Assembly: GCA_015233155.1 (NCBI GenBank)
Contig: JADFYG010000037.1
Span: forward strand, 1 to 63,754
From: Candidatus Rifleibacteriota bacterium
GTDB lineage: Bacteria > Muiribacteriota > Ozemobacteria > Ozemobacterales > Ozemobacteraceae
Direction of reading: 5' to 3'
DNA length: 63,754 nucleotides
Position numbers and translations under genes: made by a program. Under the pieces are notes generated by a model. That model saw only the letters and a list, made by a program, of their open reading frames with translations, did no database searches and was not told the DNA's origin. How positions within the stretch are numbered: the first letter of the stretch is position 1; every line of letters begins with the position of its first letter. Below are positions 8,495 through 17,506 of the stretch, in pieces.

Positions 8495-8807
8495 ATCACC
8501 CTTGAGAAAAGATCACCGATAATTACGCATCTGCCCATTGATGTGGCTCCTGGACAGATTTAGCAGCCATGTTTCTGAAGCATCTCTAGCTCGATCGGGT
8601 CTTGCCGTCACTTTTGAGTTGATAACAGCTTCACATCGGATTAAGCGGCAATACAATACCCAGTCTCTGGGTTCGGCGATCAGAGGAACTTTGTGATTAT
8701 GTAATTTGTCAGTATTATTTTTGAACCATCTCCATGCGGTCGCCTTTCTTAAATCAGTGAATCCTGAATCAAGATTTGAAGTAGGCGGGAGTAGAGGCCG
8801 CGAGTCG
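8495..8807. other. intergenic region between divergent defence genes
   Basis: There is no well-supported gene here. A minus-strand open frame (8513-8851, 112 codons) contains a Trp-rich stretch but lacks a ribosome binding site and overlaps the start of the plus-strand gene at 8808. It could be a decayed fragment, and I do not call it. Confidence 0.4.
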
Positions 8808-9191
8808 ATGAATGAAAAGACAATTCTGGTCAGCTGTGACATTACATTCAAAACAGCGAACGAACTTCTTCTGCAGATGACCGATCTGCTGAGTAATGCT
8901 TTCGAAGAGGGAGTTATGAAGCCTATTGGAAAAGGTTTCGATTTTATGTTCTCAAACCGTGACGTCAGCGTGAGCGCGATCTTCTCACGGAATTACATTA
9001 TGATGTATGCCAGAATAATGCGGCAAACAGACGATATCAGAGAGCATATCGACGCATGCTTTTATACAGTAAGTATCCTGGTTCATCCGGGTGATACCTA
9101 CCCCGGCAAGGCTACAGGCCGGCTGGAGACCGATCCTAACAGCGAAGACGACGGATGCAGACCAATCTGGCATCCGGAGTGCGTTTCATGA
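8808..9191 (+). CDS. hypothetical protein, first gene of cREC cluster
   Basis: 127 residues from the ATG at 8808; family not recognised. It begins with a strand-like segment (TILVSCDITF) and is a mixed alpha/beta soluble protein without a signal peptide or membrane span. A TTG start at 8706 would extend it, but no ribosome binding site supports either choice well. The stop codon overlaps an ATG (ATGA at 9188-9191) that opens a 13-codon frame leading into the next gene, a layout typical of translational coupling. It is first of four small plus-strand genes that include a cREC receiver protein. Confidence 0.6.
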   Translation: MNEKTILVSCDITFKTANELLLQMTDLLSNAFEEGVMKPIGKGFDFMFSNRDVSVSAIFSRNYIMMYARIMRQTDDIREHIDACFYTVSILVHPGDTYPGKATGRLETDPNSEDDGCRPIWHPECVS

Positions 9192-9206
9192 CCGACCAGC
9201 TTTTTT

Positions 9207-9518
9207 ATGCAATCGAAAATTGCAAGTGAGAAGGAGATCTGCACAGCGATACATAAATTGATTGAAGATGGAGTGAATATATATGGTCAATTTTATCCAG
9301 TTCATTTTATTGATGTGTTTTCAATTATGCCGAATCGCCGGAATACTTTTGTGGATGTATATAGTCGTGCATACAGCCATGATAGCTCTCTGCCTATACC
9401 CGTTCTTCCTTTTTATTATGATAGCAGGAATAATGTTAAAAGGTGTCCTGAAATAAATTTCATTCATCGATCGGAATTGATCGAGATGGTCAGCGCTAAA
9501 AAGTCAGAAAGGAGTTAG
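9207..9518 (+). CDS. hypothetical protein, possible 5' frameshift
   Basis: 103 residues, no recognised family. No ribosome binding site precedes the ATG at 9207. Instead an ATG at 9188, overlapping the previous stop, reads MTDQLFYAIENCK and then stops at 9227 in another frame. A single frameshift near 9222 would join this to the main frame and give a normally coupled gene, so either translation starts internally or the gene carries a small frameshift. The C-terminus is basic. It lies 4 bp before the receiver-like gene. Confidence 0.55.
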   Translation: MQSKIASEKEICTAIHKLIEDGVNIYGQFYPVHFIDVFSIMPNRRNTFVDVYSRAYSHDSSLPIPVLPFYYDSRNNVKRCPEINFIHRSELIEMVSAKKSERS

Positions 9519-9522
9519 CCAG

Positions 9523-10029
9523 ATGCGAATTCTTATTCTGGAAGACGATCCCAGCCGCAGGAAGCTGTTTCAAGTCATGCTTGAAGCCGAAGGTTTTGAA
9601 TTCAATATCTGCGCCGACCCCATGGAGTTTCTCCGGGAACTCGTGTTCCCGGCTTCCCGTATCTGGCTCATTTCACTGGATCACGATCTTTCCGAAATTA
9701 AGCGGTCATGCGGTGTGATCAGCCTCGATTGCGGCTGTGCGGTCGTAGAATTCATGAGGCGCATGAGACCGGTATGTCCGGTAATACTTCACTCTCAGAA
9801 CGAATCGGCCCGGGCGCACATGGCCGAGTCACTCAAGCAAGCTGACTGGACTGTTTCGACGATCACGGATTCACATGATCTCGATGGCTCATGGATAAAG
9901 AATTCATGGCTCGAGCTGATCAAATCAGTCCGCGAGACCTTGATGTCTCCGGGCGACATTACCGAAATTATTCCAGACCCGGATGAAATCGCACAAGACA
10001 CGGAAATGCTGAAGCAATATGATTCATGA
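9523..10029 (+). CDS. receiver-like cREC protein (cyclic-phosphate processing receiver family)
   Basis: 168 residues. The opening MRILILEDDPSRRKLF followed by LISLDHDLS and CPVILHSQNESARAHM fits the receiver-like cREC family, a CheY-fold domain with the acidic pair and the LDHDL signature, rather than a typical response regulator. There is no output domain. Family members have been predicted to work with nucleic-acid or cyclic-phosphate processing enzymes and are often found in conflict loci. An AGGAG site lies 8 nt upstream of the ATG and the gap to the previous gene is 4 bp. The partner could be one of the three unknown proteins alongside. Confidence 0.75.
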   Translation: MRILILEDDPSRRKLFQVMLEAEGFEFNICADPMEFLRELVFPASRIWLISLDHDLSEIKRSCGVISLDCGCAVVEFMRRMRPVCPVILHSQNESARAHMAESLKQADWTVSTITDSHDLDGSWIKNSWLELIKSVRETLMSPGDITEIIPDPDEIAQDTEMLKQYDS

Positions 10030-10126
10030 TTGGTTTGGCAATCCCGTTCAGAAATCGGAAACCAGGAATAAGATATCGGAAAAGAGTAGATCCATCTGAA
10101 ACAGATAAAACGATAAGGAGCGAAGT

Positions 10127-10468
10127 ATGGAACTGATATCGAGCGAGGTTGTAGGAATTGATTTTTCTGAAATCTTTCGCATCATGTCGACCGCGACGAG
10201 GGTAAAGACCTTTGTCTGGAAAGGCCGGATGGGCGACACGATAGACATCCCCGACCTGCATCGCCCGGAATGGCCGGTCAAGGGAATCATCGTCCAGGTA
10301 GCGGTAGAAAAGAAGCTCGGCAGCCAGGAGGTTTATAGACTGCTTTTGCCTTTCGAAGAGCTCACAACGTTCGATGCAAGTCAAAAAGAGAGTCCAATTA
10401 CATTTGGGGTTTCAATCGAACCTGTTCCCGCCGGAACAATAGAAGTCAGGGCGGTCTTATCGGGCTGA
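10127..10468 (+). CDS. hypothetical protein, end of cREC cluster
   Basis: 113 residues, not recognised. Predicted all-beta or alpha/beta character (alternating hydrophobic strands, few helices) and soluble. A clear AAGGAG site precedes the ATG by 6 nt. It follows the receiver-like gene by 97 bp on the same strand and may belong to the same transcript. Confidence 0.65.
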   Translation: MELISSEVVGIDFSEIFRIMSTATRVKTFVWKGRMGDTIDIPDLHRPEWPVKGIIVQVAVEKKLGSQEVYRLLLPFEELTTFDASQKESPITFGVSIEPVPAGTIEVRAVLSG

Positions 10469-10944
10469 TAGCAAATATAAAAAGTGCTTCATCTCCAATA
10501 ACGGTTCCCTTTTTCCTTTGGGGCAGCATACGCATTAACGAGACCATTATACAAATGCTACGGCGATCGCGAAATACAGGAGCTGTTTGAAAATGTCGAG
10601 GAAGATCCTCTGGGAAGGGTGCCTGACCAAGCAGCCTTCCAGTCTAAAGGTCCATCTCCGCGCCTCCCGATACGGGGCTGACCATCGTTGGTTGCATCAC
10701 GATTTGGCGACCGTCCATAGTTGATTATTACACCTCATTCGATCCCACTCCGCTTAAAAAGGTAACCCGCGAGACCGTTCTGCATATCGCCATCGACAAA
10801 GGGATCGTCACCATACTGGACTTATCCGTTTTCCCGCAGTCGAAGTTATGGTTTTCGTGTTGTCCGTGACGTTCGCAGTGGTCAGTGAATCCCTCTGTGT
10901 CAATAATAGATGAGAGAAATTCCTTTCAATAGTTTAGGGTGTAA
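10469..10944. other. degenerate intergenic stretch
   Basis: There is no open frame of credible length on either strand. Short translations such as KVTRETVLHIAIDKGIVTIL (about 10758-10817) look like pieces of a broken gene, and the HD-GYP fragment immediately downstream suggests that the whole stretch is remnant coding DNA. Confidence 0.35.
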
Positions 10945-11100
10945 ATGCCCCGAAAAAAAGGAATCGCGGAAATCGTGGATCTTATCATTGCGGATAATGC
11001 CACATCGGGACAACTTTTGAAAATCACGTCCTATGATTTTTATACATATACTCACTCCGTGAACAGACCGTCTTCAGCCGGGCGAACAAATTTACCGTGA
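10945..11100 (+). pseudogene. HD-GYP phosphodiesterase fragment
   Basis: A 51-codon frame encodes EIVDLIIADNATSGQLLKI followed by SYDFYTYTHSVN, which is the characteristic start of an HD-GYP c-di-GMP phosphodiesterase domain up to the helix with HSVN. The similarity ends abruptly after HSVN and the frame terminates at 11098. A complete HD-GYP protein needs some 200 more residues, so this is a remnant. A stop codon lies directly before the ATG. Confidence 0.6.
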
Positions 11101-11172
11101 TCGTGTGGTATCCTCTTTCCAATCGCGCTTGCCGATTCAGGTTGATGCCGCACTGGCAGGAGGTTGGGTTAA

Positions 11173-12354
11173 GTGTTTTCAGAAGAAGAACGCCGCTCTC
11201 TGTTTCCGGTTACCCGTTCCTGGATTTATCTGAACCACGCTTCAGTGGGGCCATTGCCCACTCCGGTCGTCGAAGCCGCTGAATGCTATCTGCATCGCAT
11301 ATCTAACGGTGGCGAAGCCCACTGGAAACAAACCGGGCCACTGATGGACGATTTGCGCGGGAGTCTTGCACGTCGTCTTCGCGTACGCTCTGATGAGATC
11401 GCCTTTACCCGCAATACCTCTGAAGGCCTGAGCCTGCTTGCCTATGGCCTGGATTGGCGCGAAGGTGACAACCTTGTCCTGCCCTCGATAGAGTTTCCCG
11501 CGAATGTACACCCATGGATCGGTTTGAAACATCGCGGCGTGGAAACCCGTTTCGTTGAGCCGCGCAACGGCCGGATCGACGTCGAGGTGCTGAGTGCAGC
11601 GGTTGATGCGCGCACTCGAGTGATTTCCATCAGTTCGGTTCAGTTTTTCAATGGGTTCGTCGCTGATCTTTCCGAGATAGGTGCATTCTGTCGTTCGCGC
11701 GGAATTCTTTTTTGCGTTGATGTCACCCAGCATCTTGGAGCTCTCCCACTGGATCTTTCCGGGATACCCGTCGATTTTGCCGCTTGCGGGAGCCACAAAT
11801 GGCTCATGGCAGGAGAAGGGCTGGGTTTTATCTTCTGCCGGAGTGGTCTTGCCGAGAGACTTCGTCCATCCAACGTCGGATGGCAGGGAGTGGTGAACTG
11901 GATGGATTTTTTTGACCGCAGTTGTGAGCCGAAACCCGGAGCGCTGCGTCTCGAGACCGGGAACTGTTCAGCCTTTGGTTTGTATACTCTCAATGCTTCG
12001 CTTGCATTTTTTGACCGTTTTGGTGAAGTTGCCATTGCTGAACGGGTTGGAGCCAACGCGACTTTGGCGTTAGAGGAAGCCTTGCGGCGTGGGTTCCGGA
12101 TTGTTACTCCCGACACTTCGAAGCGGTCCGGCATCGTTTCGTTCATCATGCCCGGGTATGATTCGGCCGTTTTGGTTGAGACGCTTGCCGGGCGGGGAGT
12201 GCAGGTTGTGGCAAGACAGGGCGTGATGAGGATTTCCCCTCACTTTTATAATACAGCCGACGAAATTCATGCCTTCTTTGGTCATCTGGATGACCTGTGT
12301 AAAACTACACCATCCGGGAGTTCCGGGGCAAACGCATCAAAAGTTCTGTGGTAA
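11173..12354 (+). CDS. class V aminotransferase / cysteine-desulfurase-like enzyme
   Basis: 393 residues from a GTG with AGGAGG 10 nt upstream. Fold-type I PLP enzyme of the class V family: NHASVGPLPTPV at the N-terminus, TRNTSEGLSLLA (cofactor phosphate site), CVDVTQHLGA with the PLP-binding Asp at 183, and CGSHKWLMAGEGLGF with the Schiff-base Lys at 209. Related proteins include cysteine desulfurases and isopenicillin-N epimerase-like enzymes. There is no obvious active-site Cys loop characteristic of IscS, so the substrate is open. It stands alone; no Fe-S assembly genes are nearby. A GC-rich palindrome follows the stop and may act as its terminator. Confidence 0.85.
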   Translation: MFSEEERRSLFPVTRSWIYLNHASVGPLPTPVVEAAECYLHRISNGGEAHWKQTGPLMDDLRGSLARRLRVRSDEIAFTRNTSEGLSLLAYGLDWREGDNLVLPSIEFPANVHPWIGLKHRGVETRFVEPRNGRIDVEVLSAAVDARTRVISISSVQFFNGFVADLSEIGAFCRSRGILFCVDVTQHLGALPLDLSGIPVDFAACGSHKWLMAGEGLGFIFCRSGLAERLRPSNVGWQGVVNWMDFFDRSCEPKPGALRLETGNCSAFGLYTLNASLAFFDRFGEVAIAERVGANATLALEEALRRGFRIVTPDTSKRSGIVSFIMPGYDSAVLVETLAGRGVQVVARQGVMRISPHFYNTADEIHAFFGHLDDLCKTTPSGSSGANASKVLW

Positions 12355-12413
12355 GGCGCGACCGCTGGGCGCGCCACTTTGCGCTTCGGCGTGCCCGGCG
12401 GTCACGCCCTACC
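12350..12413. repeat. GC-rich dispersed palindromic element, copy 1
   Basis: Two 26-bp arms (12350-12375 and 12388-12413) are inverted copies with 22 of 26 matching positions around a 12-nt loop. A relative with the same core (GACCGCCGGGC / GCCCGGCGGTC) is at 39967-40044. A short direct repeat, CATCCGGGAG followed by TTCCGGG, occurs on both sides (about 12311 and 12494). It overlaps the stop codon region of the aminotransferase gene and could form a terminator-like hairpin, but there is no T-run. Confidence 0.7.
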
Positions 12414-12596
12414 TTATCATAGTTTCGCCCTTGCGGGCACTTCGTTGTGTCGAGAGCCGTGTTATAGACCATTCCTGAGTTATTATGCGTTTGCCATCCG
12501 GGAGGTTCCGGGAAGATGAAAAAATTCGTAGAATAGAATAGTATCTTCCAGTGGGGAGATTCTTTGGTTTATTTTCCGGAACAGGGGGCAGAACGC

Positions 12597-14516
12597 ATGC
12601 GAAAAGCTGCAAAAGCTGTTTTACATAAACGCGAATTGAATGTCATTTCGGGCATGATGCATCGTGCCCCTGCGGCAAACTGTCCAACCTCGACTGAGCA
12701 AATGTCATTTCGCTTATGTATGGCAGTTTTGGCGGTGGTGTTGTTTTTCGCTTTCTGTCCGATTTCGGCCGAAGCCGGCGAGTGGCGTGACGGAACCCAC
12801 CTGTTGAAAGAGCGTGCGAAGAGGCTGGCTGAGCAGTATGGCCGGGAAACCCGCTCCGAAGCTGATCAGCGTATTCGCGGCATCGTTGCCTATGTTGATG
12901 TAAAGCCGCCCCAGGTCGGGGATGAAGTCACTTTCTTTACGCCCAAAACGGCGGATGATGAAACTCCTGTGAAGGCTGTTCTACGCCGCATCGGAACACA
13001 TTGTTACGTTTTCGTGGAAAAGGGCAGAAGTATTGAGGACGAAAAACTCGATAAGGTGGTTTCATGGTTCGACAATCGCACTTATCCGACGAACACCAGT
13101 TACTTCGGCTCAGAATGGACTCCAGGAGTCGACGGAGACAAGCGCATTACGTTGTTTCTCGTTGGGGGGCTCGAGGCTGCTGATGGCTACTTCAATGCCG
13201 AGGACGAGTATACAAAAGAAAAGTGTAAGACGAGTAATGAGCGCGAGATGTTATATCTGGCCATTGAACGTATGTCCGACATGGATGATTTCATGGGTGC
13301 TCTCGTTGCGCATGAATTTCAGCATTTGATCCACTGGAACCATGACCCGAAAGAACTTTGCTGGGTAGACGAAGGTTGTGCGGAATTCGCCTCAAGCCTG
13401 TATGATCAATTGCCGTTTACGATTTCATACTACCTCAAGAATCCCGATCGCTGTCTCCTCGACTGGAAGGATACGAGCGAGTGGTCGAATTATGGCAATG
13501 CTTTCCTGTTTATCGATTATCTCGTTTCTCATGGCGCCGGTAATGAAGAAGGGCGCAGAGCGCTGGTTCGTGCGATTGTGGATTCGAAAAAGCAGGGCGT
13601 CGCCGGAGTAACTGAGGCTCTCGAAAAGCAGGGGATAAAGACTCCGTTTGCTGAATTTTTCCGGAATTTCTGTGCGGCGACATTTTTGAATACATCGTTT
13701 CACGGTGATGCCGAGCCATACGGGTTCAATGTGGTTCTTGCAAAGAAGCTCGAAAGTGTTCGTGAAAACCCTGTCAAGCCCGAGCGAGTTGAGGGCACTG
13801 TCACTGAAACTTCCGGCAAAGACCGGGTTAAGATGTGGTCTACAAAAGCGTTTGAATGTAAAATTGCGAAAAATGTACAGCGTGTCGGAATTTCTTTCAG
13901 GGGAAAGACATTTCGCGATGCGGCCGGTTCAAATGCGTTTGACGTCGCCGTGGCTTTCATCGATCGATCCGGGAAGTCCAGACCCGTTGTTAACTGGTTG
14001 AAGGTGTCTCCTGCAGGCGTGGTTTTGGAAAATGCATGCGAGGCCGTGCTGGCTGTTCCCTCTAATGCTCACGATACGCTCTGGCTTATAGTCTGCAATC
14101 GGGGTCCTGAGTCGTGGAATGACGATACCTCCAAGGCGTGGCCCGCTGTGCCGTTCGTCTGGTCTGTAAAAAATGTTGTTGCTACAGCGACGGCCATTGC
14201 CCGTTCAGGAGGCAATACGAGTTCCGCGAGTCATCATGCGACCGCGACCGACCGCCGTGCTATCCGGGCTCTCGTTGAAACAGCGGCCTCCGGCAAGGAG
14301 CTTCCCGACCTTGAACCTGTAATCGATGCCGCAAAAGCGGATTTGTCCTCCGGTTGCGTAGATACTCTTGATGACGTGGAGTCCGCAATAAAAGCAGCCC
14401 CGGATACAGTCAAAGCAAAGGCTGTGCTTGCACCTCTTCAGAAACGAATTCGTGAACTGGTGAGATTCGAAATGCTGCAGAATAACCGCATGGATCTGGC
14501 GCCATATCTGCGATAG
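12597..14516 (+). CDS. secreted zinc metalloprotease (HExxH)
   Basis: 639 residues from the ATG at 12597, preceded by AGGGGG; a later ATG at 12702 directly precedes the hydrophobic signal segment (LCMAVLAVVLFFAFCP, ending SAEA) and is an alternative start. The catalytic motif HEFQHLIHW lies about residues 239-247, followed by WVDEGCAEFAS, whose Glu is the third zinc ligand of gluzincin-like families (M30/M6-like exported peptidases). The C-terminal half resembles beta-sandwich accessory domains and ends in a helical tail. Exported and probably extracellular. Downstream, 138 bp on, is a cyclic-nucleotide-binding protein on the same strand. Confidence 0.82.
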   Translation: MRKAAKAVLHKRELNVISGMMHRAPAANCPTSTEQMSFRLCMAVLAVVLFFAFCPISAEAGEWRDGTHLLKERAKRLAEQYGRETRSEADQRIRGIVAYVDVKPPQVGDEVTFFTPKTADDETPVKAVLRRIGTHCYVFVEKGRSIEDEKLDKVVSWFDNRTYPTNTSYFGSEWTPGVDGDKRITLFLVGGLEAADGYFNAEDEYTKEKCKTSNEREMLYLAIERMSDMDDFMGALVAHEFQHLIHWNHDPKELCWVDEGCAEFASSLYDQLPFTISYYLKNPDRCLLDWKDTSEWSNYGNAFLFIDYLVSHGAGNEEGRRALVRAIVDSKKQGVAGVTEALEKQGIKTPFAEFFRNFCAATFLNTSFHGDAEPYGFNVVLAKKLESVRENPVKPERVEGTVTETSGKDRVKMWSTKAFECKIAKNVQRVGISFRGKTFRDAAGSNAFDVAVAFIDRSGKSRPVVNWLKVSPAGVVLENACEAVLAVPSNAHDTLWLIVCNRGPESWNDDTSKAWPAVPFVWSVKNVVATATAIARSGGNTSSASHHATATDRRAIRALVETAASGKELPDLEPVIDAAKADLSSGCVDTLDDVESAIKAAPDTVKAKAVLAPLQKRIRELVRFEMLQNNRMDLAPYLR

Positions 14517-14654
14517 CCGGAAGTATCCATCCGATTTTTGGGTGCGGGGCTTCATTTTCGTGGATTCAGCTTGAATACTCATGAAAAGTGTTGTTTTCCA
14601 GCTGTGGATAGCCGATAGATGTTAGTGGCAATCCACTGATATGAAGGAACGTAT

Positions 14655-15899
14655 ATGATCAAGTTTGCGCCAGGTGAGCCGGTTTTCCATCAGGGCCAGG
14701 TTCGACAGGAGTTTTTCGGACTGATCGAAGGGCGATTTGCGAAGGTTCGTTTCAATTCGGCTCCGACGTCGAGAGATCTGGACAGCCTGTTTGCGAATGC
14801 CGAACTTCTAGAAATATTTGAGCATCCCGATCAGGTGTTTGGCGAGATCGACGTGCTTCTGCAACAGCCTCATAACTTCTCGGTCTTCGCTCTTGATCCT
14901 GCCGAAGCGGTGACAATACCCGTCAATGCAGACACGATGCGCCAAAGCATTAAACGCTTTCCGGGGTGCGGCCTGGCGACCTGCATTTCCCTCGCGGCAA
15001 AACTTCGGGATGCTCTTGGCGATTATGCGCGCCTGTTGCGCGAAGAGGACGCTGTCGATGGTGTGGTTGCAGGCGCTGCAGCTGATTATATTGAGGCGAT
15101 TCGTGCAATTGCGGAATATTCCGAGGGGATTCCGCTTGACGAGCTTATTGACAAGGCTATGTCGCATCCTTCGTGTACACTGTCGGAACGCGTCATTAAC
15201 TCCGCGCCAGTGTCTATGGTCACACAGGAAAAATTTGGTGGCGGCCGGATACGGACGAATAGTCGCGCTTCAATAGGGAGTGCGGTGATGCCATCATCTG
15301 CGATACGTGATGGTGTGCGCGTATACAATGCCGGAACGTCGCTATGTCTGGCCGGAGGCTACGGGGACCGCCTTTACATTCTGCGCGAAGGGATTGTTGA
15401 GGTCCGACTTGATGGTGGGGCGAGAATTCAGATCTCCCGCCCGGGAAGCATCATCGGCGAGATCGCGGTTCTCCTGAACCTTGCGGCTGAAAGGGGAGTA
15501 ATGCCTGCACCGGCCGTGCGAACGGCGAATGTCGTGTGTTTGACCCAGGTTACGGCGTTATCCATTCCGCTTGATCAGGTCGAAGAATTTCTCGCCGCGC
15601 GTCCTGAAGTGCTGACTGATCTTATGCTCGCTTTGACCATGCGCGCCCGCGAAACCCGCAAGTCTTGCGAGGATGTGCGGCAGCGACTGAGTCTGAAGTT
15701 GAACAAGCTTTTGAAGCCATTTCTCGAAGGACATCATGCGCTCGCCTGGAAACTTGAAGCCATGCATGATGATCCGGGGCTCGACGAGGTTTTCCGACTG
15801 ACCTCCAAACGCTCGCGCAATATATACGATCGCTTTGCCGCGACGTTACGCGTGCTCGACGGCACACGTGAAGGCAGGTTATTTAAAAGCGCGATGTAA
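14655..15899 (+). CDS. protein with two cyclic-nucleotide-binding domains
   Basis: 414 residues, start supported by AAGGA. Residues about 1-110 and 215-330 each show the cNMP-binding beta-roll: KFAPGEPVFHQGQ near the start and GTSLCLAGGYGDRLYILREG then PGSIIGEIAVLLN in the second. The second has the G-E-I phosphate-binding pattern more clearly than the first (FGEIDVLLQQPH). No DNA-binding helix-turn-helix or enzymatic domain follows; the C-terminal ~80 residues are helical. It probably senses cAMP/cGMP and works through a partner. Its last codons overlap the 3' end of the convergent gene by 21 bp. Confidence 0.83.
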   Translation: MIKFAPGEPVFHQGQVRQEFFGLIEGRFAKVRFNSAPTSRDLDSLFANAELLEIFEHPDQVFGEIDVLLQQPHNFSVFALDPAEAVTIPVNADTMRQSIKRFPGCGLATCISLAAKLRDALGDYARLLREEDAVDGVVAGAAADYIEAIRAIAEYSEGIPLDELIDKAMSHPSCTLSERVINSAPVSMVTQEKFGGGRIRTNSRASIGSAVMPSSAIRDGVRVYNAGTSLCLAGGYGDRLYILREGIVEVRLDGGARIQISRPGSIIGEIAVLLNLAAERGVMPAPAVRTANVVCLTQVTALSIPLDQVEEFLAARPEVLTDLMLALTMRARETRKSCEDVRQRLSLKLNKLLKPFLEGHHALAWKLEAMHDDPGLDEVFRLTSKRSRNIYDRFAATLRVLDGTREGRLFKSAM

Positions 15900-17195
15900 T
15901 ACTTCTTTTTGCCGGCCTTCCAAAAGGGAAAGCTCAGATCGGAGATGATCCTTGTTTGCGGTATCATTCGAGGCTTCCAGAGCTGTCTTGAGGCATAGAA
16001 TAATCCCTTTGTAGTCTTTCAGACAATCCAGGTAAACAAATTTCAATTTCTCATACGATTTCTGATCGGCTGGAGTAAGCAGGAAATCATTTTTCCGACG
16101 TTCTTTTAGCCCTTGCATGAGACCAAAATCCTTCTTGGGAATATTTATCCTGTCAAATCCGAGAGCCAATTCAAAACAGCTCAAGGCCGACGTAAGATCC
16201 CCGTCCCTCTTTCTGCTGAAAGCGGCTGAGTAGAGGCCCGCTGCCTCATACTCACTGATTTTGCTCTGATGTTTTTCACGTTTTTGATCCACTATTTTCT
16301 TATTTTCCTCTGTTGGAGACTTTGAATATTCTTCACTGGCCGCGTCCAACTCTCTCTCACATACGATTATTTCCTGCCGCAGTGATTTCTCTATCGATTC
16401 GCATTCATTTATCGATTTTTCGATGGCGCTCATGCTGATATCCGATTCATCACCTGGCCATATTTTCCCTGTCTTACTCTGATTCCCGGGCCCATTTCCA
16501 GGTCCTCTTTTTTTTAGGACATCCGATGTTTTATCCTCCGTGGAACTTGCCGTATCCTTTTCATCTTCAGACTCAGAGGCATTCTGATTTGCATTACTGG
16601 TTGTTGACGCAAGCTTCACCTCAAGCGTTTGGCGAACCTCAGCTTCCTTTGCGTCGCGCAATCTGATTGCTTCCGATTCATCTTTTTTCATTGCAAGGTC
16701 CAGTGAAATTTCCTGTTCTATCCGGACAATTTGCGCTTGAAGACTCCTCTTATATACGGGCTCATTCGTGGCTGCCAGAGCCCTCTTCAGGAATGGAAGC
16801 ATTCTTTTGGGTTCCCCAAGACAAATAGTGTAAACAAATCTCAATTTGTTGATTGATTCAGGATTTCCTGGAGAAAACGCAAATTCCTCTTCCCGACGGC
16901 TTTTCAACTTCTGAATGAGGCCCTCATCATTTTGGGATAGAATTTTCGGTGACATTTTGAGAGAGCTTTCGAAAAGTGCCAGGGCCTTTTCAAGATTTCC
17001 CTCCCTTTTGGCTTTGAGAGCCTCCTGAAACAGTTCTTCGGCCTGATGTCCTACAACCGATGAATCTGAGTTAGACGCCGATGTTGATGCTATAAAAGAA
17101 GCATGAACATTTGTGGTTTGTCCCTTGAGTGGCAATACAAATATGCCGCAAGAAACTGAAAAAATAATTCCAATCCCCATGAAGTATCGGTTCAC
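15879..17195 (-). CDS. secreted coiled-coil/TPR-like protein with internal duplication
   Basis: 438 residues from a GTG with GGAGG 7 nt upstream. An N-terminal signal segment (residues 1-25) is followed by a Ser-rich linker. Two ~105-residue helical modules, about 54-160 and 321-430, are clear duplicates: each runs through a TPR-like pair (KAKREGNLEKALALFESSL in the first, SRKRDGDLTSALSCFELAL in the second), a Lys/Arg/Glu helix, FVYTICL or FVYLDCL, then a leucine-rich pair of helices. The middle (about 160-320) is charged and coiled-coil-like. Function unknown; a periplasmic scaffold role is plausible. Confidence 0.7.
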   Translation of the reverse strand: MNRYFMGIGIIFSVSCGIFVLPLKGQTTNVHASFIASTSASNSDSSVVGHQAEELFQEALKAKREGNLEKALALFESSLKMSPKILSQNDEGLIQKLKSRREEEFAFSPGNPESINKLRFVYTICLGEPKRMLPFLKRALAATNEPVYKRSLQAQIVRIEQEISLDLAMKKDESEAIRLRDAKEAEVRQTLEVKLASTTSNANQNASESEDEKDTASSTEDKTSDVLKKRGPGNGPGNQSKTGKIWPGDESDISMSAIEKSINECESIEKSLRQEIIVCERELDAASEEYSKSPTEENKKIVDQKREKHQSKISEYEAAGLYSAAFSRKRDGDLTSALSCFELALGFDRINIPKKDFGLMQGLKERRKNDFLLTPADQKSYEKLKFVYLDCLKDYKGIILCLKTALEASNDTANKDHLRSELSLLEGRQKEVLHRAFK

Positions 17196-17464
17196 CTGCT
17201 GACCTCCAGAATATAGATACCATCACATCTGATATCGTTTATATTCATTGTTAATTCGGGACACACGATGGAATTTTGTTCGGCAATTCCCGGCGAGAAG
17301 TTTGTTATGGCTGATGCATATCAAACAAATTTGCCCATAAAAGCTTCAGCAAGCTCAGCGATAATTGCTGAATTTTGTCTGAACTTATTTTCAGTAATAA
17401 CCGGCATATATTCCCAAAATCTCCTATCATGTTAGTATAAATGACAGAGAGTCTAAAAAGCATA
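17196..17464. other. intergenic region, no gene seen
   Basis: AT-rich stretch between the two minus-strand genes. It holds the upstream region of the duplicated-module protein, but I see no convincing promoter or small gene. Confidence 0.4.
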
Positions 17465-17495
17465 GGGGCATCCAACGATCAACGCCGGATGCCCC
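17465..17495 (-). terminator. terminator downstream of subtilisin gene
   Basis: GGGGCATCC (17465-17473) and GGATGCCCC (17487-17495) form a perfect 9-bp stem with a 13-nt loop, 11 bp beyond the stop of the minus-strand protease gene. T-runs follow on both strands (TTTT to the right, and CTTTTT on the minus strand), so it could work in both directions. Confidence 0.75.
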
Positions 17496-17506
17496 TTTTG
17501 CAGATA

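Noticed and set aside
8513..8851. Minus-strand 112-codon frame with Trp-rich sequence
   Set aside because: No ribosome binding site, overlaps the start of a plus-strand gene and spans the promoter of the divergent operon; could be decayed but not supported.
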